NCBI GenBank assembly: GCA_014380255.1
Contig: JACMKG010000364.1
Location: 1-16,316, forward strand
DNA length: 16,316 bases
Reading direction: 5' to 3'
Source of the DNA: Prolixibacteraceae bacterium
GTDB lineage: Bacteria > Bacteroidota > Bacteroidia > Bacteroidales > Prolixibacteraceae
A program made the position numbers and the translations under genes. Under the pieces are notes generated by a model that made no database searches, had not been told where the DNA came from, and saw only the letters and a list, made by a program, of their open reading frames with translations. Each line of letters opens with the position of its first letter. Position 1 is the first letter of the stretch. This document shows, one piece after another, positions 7,750-15,172 of the stretch.

Positions 7750-8398
7750 AATGAGGTTTAATCGATCGGTATAAACAGGAGATTTAAATTATCAACTATT
7801 CCATTTAATGTGAAATAATCATACATAATTTAGAAGAAAGCTTGAACAAAATTCGTAACTTTAAATATAAATCACTCTTATACCTGAAATAAATAAAGTA
7901 TAAACTGCAGGTAGAAGCTTTTCATATTTGTTTTACTGGGGCTTAAAATTTTATTTAAATGAATTTAATTAGAACAAGACTTTACTGCAATGAGACTGTA
8001 ACGTGTTCTTTGTTTGAAGTCTTGTGTCTGTACAAAATGCATGAAGATGGATAATAACAATATGGATTTGGTTGCTCTGAACAATTAAGATCTTTTTAGG
8101 GTTAATGAGATATACTTCATGATTTAAATAAATCGAAGTGTGGAGATGATTGTGACTGTTTAAATGATTGGCTAACAAGATTTATTTTTTTTTCTCATAA
8201 ATTGATTAATAGGGAATGAAAACCTATGAAGTTTAAAGGTGATAGTAAGGGCATGATGGTTTACTGATGATTAAATGAAAGGAGAAAAACTATCTGTTGA
8301 TACTTCTTTCATAGTGAAATTAAATTAACAGGATAGTTTTCCTGGAAGCCTGTAAAAATATAAGAAACAGTTTGTTTTATAATAAAAATAAAGACCAT
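7750..8398. other. AT-rich intergenic stretch without a recognisable gene
   Basis: About 650 bp between the small frame and the response regulator with no credible coding frame on either strand. Seen in it: a 9-bp inverted repeat (ACAAGACTT at 7974-7982 with AAGTCTTGT at 8017-8025), a run of nine T at 8185-8193, and the hairpin at 8286-8340 listed separately. No promoter could be placed with confidence. A small RNA is possible but not supported beyond this. Confidence 0.4.
8286..8340. promoter_or_regulatory. Inverted repeat upstream of the response regulator gene
   Basis: AAAACTATC at 8286-8294 pairs with GATAGTTTT at 8332-8340 (9 bp, perfect). A second, inner palindrome TTTCA-TAG-TGAAA lies in the loop. 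It ends 58 bp before the ATG of the regulator, in what is likely its promoter or 5' leader, so an operator or leader hairpin is plausible. No T-run follows, so it is not a terminator. Confidence 0.35.
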
Positions 8399-8878
8399 AT
8401 GGATAACGATGCTCTCTACATACTACTAGCTGAAGATGATGAAGATGATCGCTTGTTTTTTAAAGAAGCACTGCAAGAAATAAAAGTAAAGACTATTGTG
8501 GATATGGTATATGATGGTTCTCAGTTAATGAATTTTCTGAATCAACCTGGTATCCGGCTGCCCAATGTGGTTTTCCTAGACCTCAATATGCCTGTAAAAA
8601 GTGGGATGGAATGCCTTGTCGAGATTCGAAAAAATACGAAGCTTAAAGATCTGGCAATCGCTATTTATTCAACTTCTGCATCTGAGGAAGATATAGAAAA
8701 AGCATTTGTCAATGGGGCGAATGTATATATCAAAAAACCCAACGACTTTTCTTTGCTGAAATCCAGTTTGGCTAAAGTCATCAGCCTGAACTGGCAATAT
8801 CACACCTTAGGCTTAAAAAAGGAAAATTTTCTGTTGAGTATTAATAGTATGAAGGAAGATGAAGATTCGAAATCATAA
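8399..8878 (+). CDS. Single-domain response regulator (Rcp1/CheY-like receiver)
   Basis: A 159-residue cytoplasmic receiver domain with no DNA-binding or output domain. Seen: acidic pocket Asp13/Asp14 in AEDDEDD, phospho-acceptor Asp61 in FLDLNMP, switch residue Ser91 in IYSTSAS, and Lys113 in IKKP. The wider acidic N-terminus and LDLNMP-G-EC order resemble the Rcp1 group that serves bacteriophytochrome-like and PAS kinases. After the receiver there is a ~30-residue charged tail. The start is the ATG at 8399; the frame can extend to a TTG at 8372, but that adds nine lysine/asparagine-rich residues without family character. It overlaps the kinase gene by 20 bp (translational coupling), so the kinase is its probable partner. 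With no output domain it probably works through protein contacts or as a phosphate relay. Confidence 0.93.
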   Translation: MDNDALYILLAEDDEDDRLFFKEALQEIKVKTIVDMVYDGSQLMNFLNQPGIRLPNVVFLDLNMPVKSGMECLVEIRKNTKLKDLAIAIYSTSASEEDIEKAFVNGANVYIKKPNDFSLLKSSLAKVISLNWQYHTLGLKKENFLLSINSMKEDEDSKS

Positions 8879-10643
8879 ACTGACAGCTGTAGTCCTGGCT
8901 GGTGTTTTGGTTGTTTCAATATTTACACTTGTTTTTGCTGCTAGCATATCTTATAAACAAATACAATCGCTTACTGACTCTGAGAAAAAGATTCTTCATT
9001 CATACGAAGTTAATATTGAATTGGTTGAATTGCTTTCTTATATAAAGGATGCGGAAGCTGGCGTAGTAGGTTATCTGTTAACCAACGATTCCAGTTTTCT
9101 GAAACCTTATTATATTGCATCCGAAAATGTGAAGCAATCATTCATAAAACTTAAACTATTGGTTTACCATAGCGCTGAACAAAGTGCTAATCTGGATAAA
9201 TTATTTTCACTGATAAATCAAAGAATAAGTTTCCTTGGGAGTATTTTAAACAAAAAGGCACCTCAGATAGATTCTTCAGCAACCTATAAAAAACAATTAC
9301 TCAGTGGTAAAGATATCGTTACCGATGTTCAGAAACAAGTGGATAAAATCCTGGCATATGAATTAAACTTATTAAGGCAAAGCAAACTTGAACATGCAAA
9401 GGATTTAAACTTGTCACCTTTGTCAGTCCTGTATATTGTAATTTTCTCTTTGTTCTTCTTTGTCGTTTCCTATATCAAAATCAATAAAGATCTCAAAGGA
9501 CTTGCTTATTCAAACAATCAATTATTAATTAACAAGGAAATCTTTGAACATTCAGAGCAAATAGCCAATATATGTAACTGGTGGTGGAACAAAGATGAAA
9601 ATAAACTCACTTATTCCAACAATATTTATCATTTGCTGGGTTGCAAGCGTTATGAGTTTGAACCCACTCTTGAGAAGTTTATCGAATTTGTACATCCCAA
9701 CGATCGTCACCTGGTATGGGAAGGGAACCTGAGTGCAAGGGAAAACCTGATAACTTCCATCCTATTTTTTCGTGTAATTCGCAAAGATGGTGCTGTAAGA
9801 TATTTTAAGTCTGTGGGCAAAGTGATTACAGATAATTACGGGAAAACATTGATTATTGGTATGTATGCCGATATTACCGAGCAATACAACAAAGACAAAA
9901 TGATCGAGGATAAAATTGCAGACCTTGAGAAGTCAAACAAGGAGTTGTCAGCCTTTAATCATATTGCCAGCCACGACCTGCAGGAACCTTTAAGAAAGGT
10001 ACAGACCTTCATATCAAGAATCCGGGAAAAAGACTATGATTCCTTTTCAGGGAATGTGAAAGATTATTTCTCTGGTATTGAACGGGCTACCAGCCGCATG
10101 CAAATGTTTATCGAAGATTTGCTGCTTTATTCAAGAGCCTCCAATGTGGCCAGGATATTTGAATTGACGGATTTAAACGAGCTGCTTGACAACAGCAAGC
10201 AGGAACTCTCTCAACGTATCGAAGAGAAAAACGCGATTATCATTGCAGAGATACTGCCTACGCTCAACGTGATCCCCTTTCAGGTTCAGCAACTTTTCAC
10301 CAACCTGCTTTCTAACTCCATTAAGTACAGCAAACCCGATGTCCCTCCTGTGATAACCATTGAAAGCAGGATGGTTTCGGCAAAGAATCTCCCAGGATGG
10401 GTGACCAATCCTAAGAACAGGTATTACAAGATCTCAATATCAGACAACGGGATAGGCTTTGATCCCCAGCATGCAGAAGATATTTTTACCCTTTTTTACC
10501 GCCTGCACAGCAAAACGGCTTACAGCGGGACGGGAGTGGGGCTTGCCATTTGCAAGGTAATAGCCGAAAATCACAAAGGCTACATCAAGGCAGAGAGTAC
10601 GCCCGGGGTAGGCTCAACCTTAATCTTCTACCTGCCTGTTTAG
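8859..10643 (+). CDS. CHASE3-PAS sensor histidine kinase
   Basis: A 594-residue inner-membrane kinase. Membrane helix 1 is at about 9-29 and helix 2 at about 185-205. The segment between them (about 35-180) is a periplasmic helical bundle of CHASE3 type, with the characteristic DAEAGVVGYLLT (64-75). A PAS_3 domain lies at about 235-342 (HPNDR, FRVIRKDG, YADITEQ). The HisKA helix follows, with phospho-acceptor His372 in SHDLQEPLR, then the ATPase: N box NLLSNSIKY (482-490), G1 DNGIGF (529-534), G2 GTGVGLA (557-563). It autophosphorylates on His372 and probably passes the phosphate to the overlapping receiver protein. The signal is unknown. The 3' half is clearly more GC-rich than the 5' half (see findings). 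The ATG at 8859 lies inside the regulator's last codons. Confidence 0.95.
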   Translation: MKIRNHKLTAVVLAGVLVVSIFTLVFAASISYKQIQSLTDSEKKILHSYEVNIELVELLSYIKDAEAGVVGYLLTNDSSFLKPYYIASENVKQSFIKLKLLVYHSAEQSANLDKLFSLINQRISFLGSILNKKAPQIDSSATYKKQLLSGKDIVTDVQKQVDKILAYELNLLRQSKLEHAKDLNLSPLSVLYIVIFSLFFFVVSYIKINKDLKGLAYSNNQLLINKEIFEHSEQIANICNWWWNKDENKLTYSNNIYHLLGCKRYEFEPTLEKFIEFVHPNDRHLVWEGNLSARENLITSILFFRVIRKDGAVRYFKSVGKVITDNYGKTLIIGMYADITEQYNKDKMIEDKIADLEKSNKELSAFNHIASHDLQEPLRKVQTFISRIREKDYDSFSGNVKDYFSGIERATSRMQMFIEDLLLYSRASNVARIFELTDLNELLDNSKQELSQRIEEKNAIIIAEILPTLNVIPFQVQQLFTNLLSNSIKYSKPDVPPVITIESRMVSAKNLPGWVTNPKNRYYKISISDNGIGFDPQHAEDIFTLFYRLHSKTAYSGTGVGLAICKVIAENHKGYIKAESTPGVGSTLIFYLPV

Positions 10644-11056
10644 AACATATTACTGTACCTTTCATTCTATTTCCGGGAGCATTTATTATTGCATCATTGC
10701 CTGTATTTTCCTGTTGTAAAAGTCATGCTCTTGTCTTGTCAATGTTTTAGATAGCCTTAGATGTCATTCGAATCTAATTCATATTCATGCAGGTGGATTT
10801 GAATGCTATTCAATTAATGTATCAGTTATATGTGAATTTATGCATTGAATGATTGAACAATCATTGTATTAAAGTAATTGCATGATAAGTAAAAATATGG
10901 ATAGGTAAAAGGTTGGGATTAAAATGCTCTGGGTGATAAGAAATAAAGATTAGTCTTTGAATTAGAATCTTCCTTGCAAAATGTAACAACATTTCTACTA
11001 AAAGGTATAAGTATGATGATAGCATGCATCTAATATCCATCAAAAGAAAAAGCAAA
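10644..11056. other. Intergenic stretch after the kinase gene
   Basis: About 410 bp of AT-rich DNA without a credible gene. A perfect 8-bp inverted repeat, AATGATTG-aa-CAATCATT, lies at 10848-10865, and a weaker one (AAATGT...ACATTT) at 10979-10994. Neither is followed by a T-run, so neither is a terminator; they may be regulator sites for the small gene downstream. Confidence 0.4.
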
Positions 11057-11335
11057 ATGAAAGAAAATAAGAAAAGCCAGCAGAGTCAAGGTGGCAAATC
11101 TGGCAATAGGCAAAATCAAAATGATAAGAGTAGTAATCCAACCCAAGGGGCTAGAAGAAATGAGGATATATCGGCAGGCGACAGGGGAGAGGAGCCAACT
11201 CCACTTACTCCAAATCCTGACACTCCTAGCCAACCATCACGCAGGGAGTATGAAGATCCGGAGCCAGGCCATGAACATACTTATCATCCTCCAAAAGCTC
11301 CGGGAAGACATCAAGAGGGATTTATGGGAGAATGA
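11057..11335 (+). CDS. Small hydrophilic, probably disordered protein (hydrophilin-like)
   Basis: A 92-residue product with no Cys or Trp and almost no aliphatic residues, rich in Gly (about 11%), Asn, Gln, Ser, Pro, Glu, Lys and Arg. The N-terminal ~30 residues are basic and Gln/Asn-rich (KENKKSQQSQGG); the middle has RRNEDISAGDRGEE; the C-terminal part is Pro/Glu/His-rich (PEPGHEHTYHPPKAPGRH). No signal peptide, membrane helix or fold is visible. The ATG at 11057 was chosen because the 11 residues from the upstream ATG at 11024 are of different character, but that start is possible. It is a stand-alone gene with a strong hairpin terminator 55 bp after its stop, which argues that it is real and transcribed. 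Composition fits hydrophilins, stress-related desiccation or osmotic proteins; the function is not shown. Confidence 0.6.
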   Translation: MKENKKSQQSQGGKSGNRQNQNDKSSNPTQGARRNEDISAGDRGEEPTPLTPNPDTPSQPSRREYEDPEPGHEHTYHPPKAPGRHQEGFMGE

Positions 11336-11390
11336 TTCTTGTTCAGAAACATTGGTAATCTGACAGGAAAAATTAGGTCGATGATGTAGA

Positions 11391-11433
11391 AGAAAAGATG
11401 ATTGTAAATTCAAAATTTACAATCATCTTTTCT
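11391..11433. terminator. Bidirectional hairpin terminator
   Basis: A perfect 20-bp stem (11391-11410 with 11414-11433) and a 3-nt loop. The outer end of the stem is A-rich on the left and T-rich on the right, so each strand ends in a pyrimidine/T-rich tail. It lies between the small protein gene (+) and yihY (-), which converge here, and should serve both. Confidence 0.9.
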
Positions 11434-11508
11434 CTTCTTAAATCGATTATTTCTGGATATTTTGGGATGGGTTTATAACACGAAATGACTTTTCTACTGT
11501 TCATATTA

Positions 11509-12405
11509 TTAATCTTTTTCAATTTTTTTTTCAATCGTTACCCGGTAAGCATGATCGGCAGGATCAGCTTTCCCGTAACGATTGTCTGAGTATACCTTGG
11601 TAAATTCAGCTCCAAAAAATACGATCATGGATGAATAGGAAGCCCATAATAAAATAAGGATAATTGTGCCGGCAGCTCCATAACCGGATGCTGGATTGGC
11701 AGTGCCGAAATATAGACCTAAGGCCCATTTGCCGATTGCAAACAGAATTGCTGTAATGAATGCTCCAATCCATACCGATTTCCATTTGATTTTTGCATCC
11801 GGCAGTATTCTGAACATCATTGCAAACAAAACGGTCACAATACCTAACGATAAGACGGCATCAAATACTACGAAAACGACCACCAATGACTCTGAAAACG
11901 AGTTGGCAATCCAGCCGCTAAAAGCTGATAGCATGGAAGATAATACCAGGGAGATAAGCAATAAAAAGGCTAAAGTGACAATTAATCCAAAGGAAAAAAT
12001 CCTACTTTTAATAAAAAGCCATATTCCTGATTTGGTGGTTGAAGCTTCGACTTCCCATATATTATTGATTGATTTTTGAAATTGGGCAAATACCCCTGTA
12101 GCCCCAAAAATGATTGTCCCTATTCCAAGGATAGTCGCCCATATTGAATCGTCACTCATCATAGATGACTTTACCATCGTTTCAACCATTTCAGCACTGT
12201 CAGTTCCAATGGCATCCGATATTTGATTGTTCAGTTGTCCGCTTACAGCTTCTGCACCAAAAAAGTAACCTGCAAGCGTTATTACCACGACCAACAAGCC
12301 GGGAAGTGAAAATATGGCATAGTAAGCGATGATAGCGCCTTCACGAAAAGGGTCCCGATCGTACCATTTCAACAAGGCGGTCTTAAGCATTTTCAATATC
12401 TTCAT
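11509..12405 (-). CDS. yihY: YihY/BrkB family inner-membrane protein
   Basis: A 298-residue integral membrane protein of the YihY (formerly ribonuclease BN, BrkB) family. About six membrane helices are seen (roughly 28-49, 88-106, 136-160, 172-198, 210-232, 243-264). Family signatures are REGAIIAYYAIFSLPGLL near the N-terminus, GATGVFAQFQKSINNIW (101-117), and the stretch from about 232 with GYGAAGT and LLWASYSS. The C-terminal tail is charged and cytoplasmic. The substrate is not known; the family has been proposed to act in transport or envelope lipid handling, and the old RNase claim is wrong. It is the last gene of the mla operon, 54 bp after mlaD, which supports an envelope role. Transcription ends at the hairpin 76 bp beyond its stop. 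Confidence 0.93.
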   Translation of the reverse strand: MKILKMLKTALLKWYDRDPFREGAIIAYYAIFSLPGLLVVVITLAGYFFGAEAVSGQLNNQISDAIGTDSAEMVETMVKSSMMSDDSIWATILGIGTIIFGATGVFAQFQKSINNIWEVEASTTKSGIWLFIKSRIFSFGLIVTLAFLLLISLVLSSMLSAFSGWIANSFSESLVVVFVVFDAVLSLGIVTVLFAMMFRILPDAKIKWKSVWIGAFITAILFAIGKWALGLYFGTANPASGYGAAGTIILILLWASYSSMIVFFGAEFTKVYSDNRYGKADPADHAYRVTIEKKIEKD

Positions 12406-12459
12406 GGCTAAATTTTTTAGAATGTTTGTAACGAATGGTATATCCGGTTAGGACACCAA

Positions 12460-13437
12460 TTACTGTTTTGACCGCTCTTCCTTTTTCCTTTCCCGTTCCT
12501 TTTTCTTGAAATAGCCTCGCAACAAGAAATTATGTTGAGCTGCTTCGAGGTCTTCATCCAATTTCTGTGAGCTGGTTTCAAGGTTTCTTATAGTCTGTTT
12601 CAAATGGGCCCCAGCTTCTTCATCATGAAGCAATACTCCTATGGATGATTGTGGGTTTGCACTTGCTTCTTTTAGATTGGTTATGAAGACATGAGCCGTG
12701 TCAGCCATTTGCTGAAGTCGGACAACCGATGCCTTCATTGAATTAAAAACCACAGTATCGTTGGTAAGCTGATTGGCAAGTGTGCCTTCTTTATGGAGTC
12801 CTTCACTAAATTTATTCAGCGAGCTGATTAGTTTCTGTGCCTGTCCTGCCGCATTTTGAAGTGACAGAGTGGCAGCATCCAGATGGGTATAGACGGCATC
12901 ATCGGTCAACAGTTTCCCAATTGAACCTTCACCATTGGCCATTTTACTGGTAATAATCTTCAGGTCACTGGTAATGGAAGATAGATTTTTATTGTTCTCC
13001 TGTAAAGTATTAATCATATCGTCCGAAGAGAATGTTTCTTCAACCCTTAAAGTATCGCCATCCCGAACGGAAGGTGATTCAGGTGTTCCATCATATATTA
13101 TAAGTATTTTATTTCCTATAAGGCCATCAGAACCCAGTTTTACAAATGCATCTTTGTGAATAAAGGGTTGTGATTTCTTCTCAATTTTCATGACTACTTT
13201 CACTTTCGTTTCGGCATAAAACTGCAGATCACTTATAGAACCAATTTTTACACCTGAAAACCAAATGTTATTGCCAACCTGCAGGCCTCCCACGTCGTCA
13301 AAAAGTGTTATTACTTCAATCTTTTTTTTAAATGTTTCATTCAGGTTGCCGATTACCAGAATGCCAAGGATGAGGAATAACAATCCGAGGAAGACAAAAA
13401 TTCCGACAATCACTGATTTTTTATGTGGTGAATCCAT
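12460..13437 (-). CDS. mlaD: MlaD-like MCE-domain phospholipid-transport protein
   Basis: A 325-residue protein with one N-terminal membrane helix (about 9-29), then a periplasmic MCE domain (about 38-115: FDDVGGLQVGNNIWFSGVKI, then LGSDGLIGNKILII), then a long helical tail. MlaD forms a hexameric ring on the MlaFE complex through which phospholipid passes between the membranes. The tail contains three spaced copies of a G(S/T)(I/L)xxxLxxD segment near residues 171, 218 and 264. The C-terminus is a basic tail (FKKKERERKKEERSKQ). It is longer than E. coli MlaD (183 residues) because of this tail, as is usual in Bacteroidota. The gene starts 3 bp after the mlaF stop. Confidence 0.94.
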   Translation of the reverse strand: MDSPHKKSVIVGIFVFLGLLFLILGILVIGNLNETFKKKIEVITLFDDVGGLQVGNNIWFSGVKIGSISDLQFYAETKVKVVMKIEKKSQPFIHKDAFVKLGSDGLIGNKILIIYDGTPESPSVRDGDTLRVEETFSSDDMINTLQENNKNLSSITSDLKIITSKMANGEGSIGKLLTDDAVYTHLDAATLSLQNAAGQAQKLISSLNKFSEGLHKEGTLANQLTNDTVVFNSMKASVVRLQQMADTAHVFITNLKEASANPQSSIGVLLHDEEAGAHLKQTIRNLETSSQKLDEDLEAAQHNFLLRGYFKKKERERKKEERSKQ

Positions 13438-13440
13438 AGG

Positions 13441-14220
13441 TTATTGTATAAAATTGTAATTGTAAAAACCTTTAACATTTTCATCATTGGTGTCAAACAC
13501 CTCATGGAACTTCCCAACACGGGTAAATTTCCCATCTACAAACATTCCCACCCTGTCGCCCGTTTCTTTGGCACAGGTAAGGTCGTGAGTGATGATGATC
13601 GAACTGGTATTGTACTTGTGTTGCATTTCATTAATCAGGCTGTTGATTTCGAAACTGGTAATTGGGTCCAGACCTGCAGTAGGCTCATCATACAACATTA
13701 TCTCGGGTTTCAGGATAAGTGTCCGGGCTATCCCGATCCTTTTGCGCTGGCCGCCTGAAAGCTCTGCAGGCATCTGATCAATCTTATCTTCCAAACCCAC
13801 GGCACTCAATACCTCCTCGACAGCCAGGTTTATGTCTTTCTTACTTATATTTTTAACATTCATTCTTAACGGAAATTCCAGGTTCTGGCGAATGCTCATA
13901 CTATCATATAAGGCACTGCTTTGGAATGAAAAACCTATGCGTAATCTTAAAGCATTCAACTCTATTTTCGACAACGCATCCACTTCCTGGCCCAATACCT
14001 TTACTTCGCCCCTGTCAGGCTTAAGTAGTCCAACAAGGATTTTTATCAATACCGATTTGCCGCTTCCTGACTTACCCAGTACTACCACATTCTCACCTTT
14101 GAAAACAGAAAGATTGACACCTTTTAATACGTCCAGATCTTCAAAGGATTTATATAAATCCTTGACAAGAATCACTGGCTTATCAGCACCAACAGGGGAA
14201 TATGTGTTTTGGTCTTCCAT
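13441..14220 (-). CDS. mlaF: MlaF-like ABC transporter ATPase
   Basis: A 259-residue cytoplasmic ABC ATPase. Seen in order: Walker A GKSGSGKS (49-56), Q-loop Gln100, signature LSGGQRKR (154-161), Walker B IMLYDEP (174-180) with catalytic Glu179, D-loop AGLDP, and H-loop His212 in IITHD. LYDEPTAGLDPITS is typical of MlaF. It powers MlaE for phospholipid transport at the inner membrane. The C-terminal part is shorter than in E. coli and there is no mlaB nearby, although E. coli MlaF is held stable by MlaB. Start and stop are 3 bp from the flanking mla genes. Confidence 0.96.
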   Translation of the reverse strand: MEDQNTYSPVGADKPVILVKDLYKSFEDLDVLKGVNLSVFKGENVVVLGKSGSGKSVLIKILVGLLKPDRGEVKVLGQEVDALSKIELNALRLRIGFSFQSSALYDSMSIRQNLEFPLRMNVKNISKKDINLAVEEVLSAVGLEDKIDQMPAELSGGQRKRIGIARTLILKPEIMLYDEPTAGLDPITSFEINSLINEMQHKYNTSSIIITHDLTCAKETGDRVGMFVDGKFTRVGKFHEVFDTNDENVKGFYNYNFIQ

Positions 14221-14223
14221 TGT

Positions 14224-15018
14224 TTAATAATATCGCATCCAGTTAGCGACCTGAACAATTAACATCTCTTCAATAAATATTAAAAACATAGCCACTATGA
14301 CAGCCTGATTAGCCGCTTTTCCTACACCACGGGTCCCTTGCGATGCATAAAATCCTTTATAGCACCCCACAATACCGATGGTAAAACCAAAGAAAAGGGA
14401 CTTAATCACCGAAGTGGTCAGATCGAGAAAGGTGATCGTGGAAAATGCATTTTGATAAAAAGTAATAAAACTGGTCGCCTCTTCTCCGTGCACATTCATA
14501 TATGAACCCAATAGCGCCACTACAATGCAATAAAATGAAAGGATCGGTATGGTAATTAGAGTTGCAGTAACACGGGTAACCACCAGATATTTAAAAGGAT
14601 TAATAGCCGACACTTCCATGGCATCAATCTGTTCTGTAACTTTCATAGAACCTAATTCTGCTCCTATACCTGAACCCACCTTCCCGGCACATATAAGGGC
14701 AGTTACCAATGGGCCCATTGCTTTTACAACGGCAATTCCAATCAGGGAGGGCAACCACGAGGTAGCCCCAAAGTCTTCAAGTGACGGTCTTGATTGTTTG
14801 GTAAATACAACACCTACAATAAATCCTGTAAGTGAGATTAGCGGCAATGCTCTTAATCCAATTTCAAAGCATTGATTGATGACTTCAGATAGATGAAATG
14901 GTGGTTTGACTACTTCTTTGAAAAACTGAATGACGAATGAATAAGCTTTATGAATGCTCATAAAAAATCCGTCAAGTGTGCCAGATATGAAATATTTTTT
15001 AGTGCCTGAATCAATCAC
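14224..15018 (-). CDS. mlaE: MlaE-like ABC transporter permease (GTG start)
   Basis: A 264-residue inner-membrane permease with the family core KVGSGIGAELGSMKVTEQID (113-132) and about five to six membrane helices, the last near 237-258. It forms the transmembrane part of the lipid transporter with MlaF and MlaD. The start is taken as GTG at 15016-15018, with an in-frame stop (TAA) just upstream at 15022-15024. The first ATG is codon 20 (14961), but the N-terminal helix before residue 40 (PPF motif at 39-41) looks like the family's amphipathic start, which favours GTG. It heads the mlaE-mlaF-mlaD-yihY operon. Confidence 0.94.
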   Translation of the reverse strand: MIDSGTKKYFISGTLDGFFMSIHKAYSFVIQFFKEVVKPPFHLSEVINQCFEIGLRALPLISLTGFIVGVVFTKQSRPSLEDFGATSWLPSLIGIAVVKAMGPLVTALICAGKVGSGIGAELGSMKVTEQIDAMEVSAINPFKYLVVTRVTATLITIPILSFYCIVVALLGSYMNVHGEEATSFITFYQNAFSTITFLDLTTSVIKSLFFGFTIGIVGCYKGFYASQGTRGVGKAANQAVIVAMFLIFIEEMLIVQVANWMRYY

Positions 15019-15124
15019 TGGTTATCTTATTATTTGGTATATGCGTACGAAATCCATGCAAAGATGAACCTCCTTATTATATAAAATATTACACAATTGC
15101 ATAAATAAGTTACATAATCATCCA

Positions 15125-15153
15125 TTCTGAGTGTCATGTGAAGTTACTCAGAA
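15125..15153. repeat. Inverted repeat downstream of the kinase-like gene
   Basis: TTCTGAGT at 15125-15132 pairs with ACTCAGAA at 15146-15153 (8 bp, 13-nt loop). A second hairpin (ATTCTAA at 15161-15167 with TTAGAAT at 15173-15179) overlaps the stop codon of the kinase-like gene. Neither has a T-run on the minus strand, so they are weak terminators at best; they may be processing or attenuation structures before mlaE. Confidence 0.35.
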
Positions 15154-15172
15154 GTCACCGATTCTAACTATT

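Noticed and set aside
8185..8193. Run of nine T that could end a small RNA
   Set aside because: Only a 5-bp A/T stem precedes it and no promoter could be placed upstream, so it was not called a terminator.
8859..8878. Frameshift splitting a hybrid kinase-regulator gene
   Set aside because: The receiver has a full domain and tail, and the kinase begins with its own ATG and membrane helix; this is an ordinary short overlap.
11091..11363. Ninety-codon frame overlapping the small hydrophilic gene
   Set aside because: It is a shifted reading of the same DNA with mixed composition; the frame at 11057 has a consistent biased composition and ends well before the terminator.
13832..14227. Long plus-strand frame opposite mlaF
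   Set aside because: It is the complement shadow of a well-conserved ABC ATPase gene and has no recognisable protein motif.
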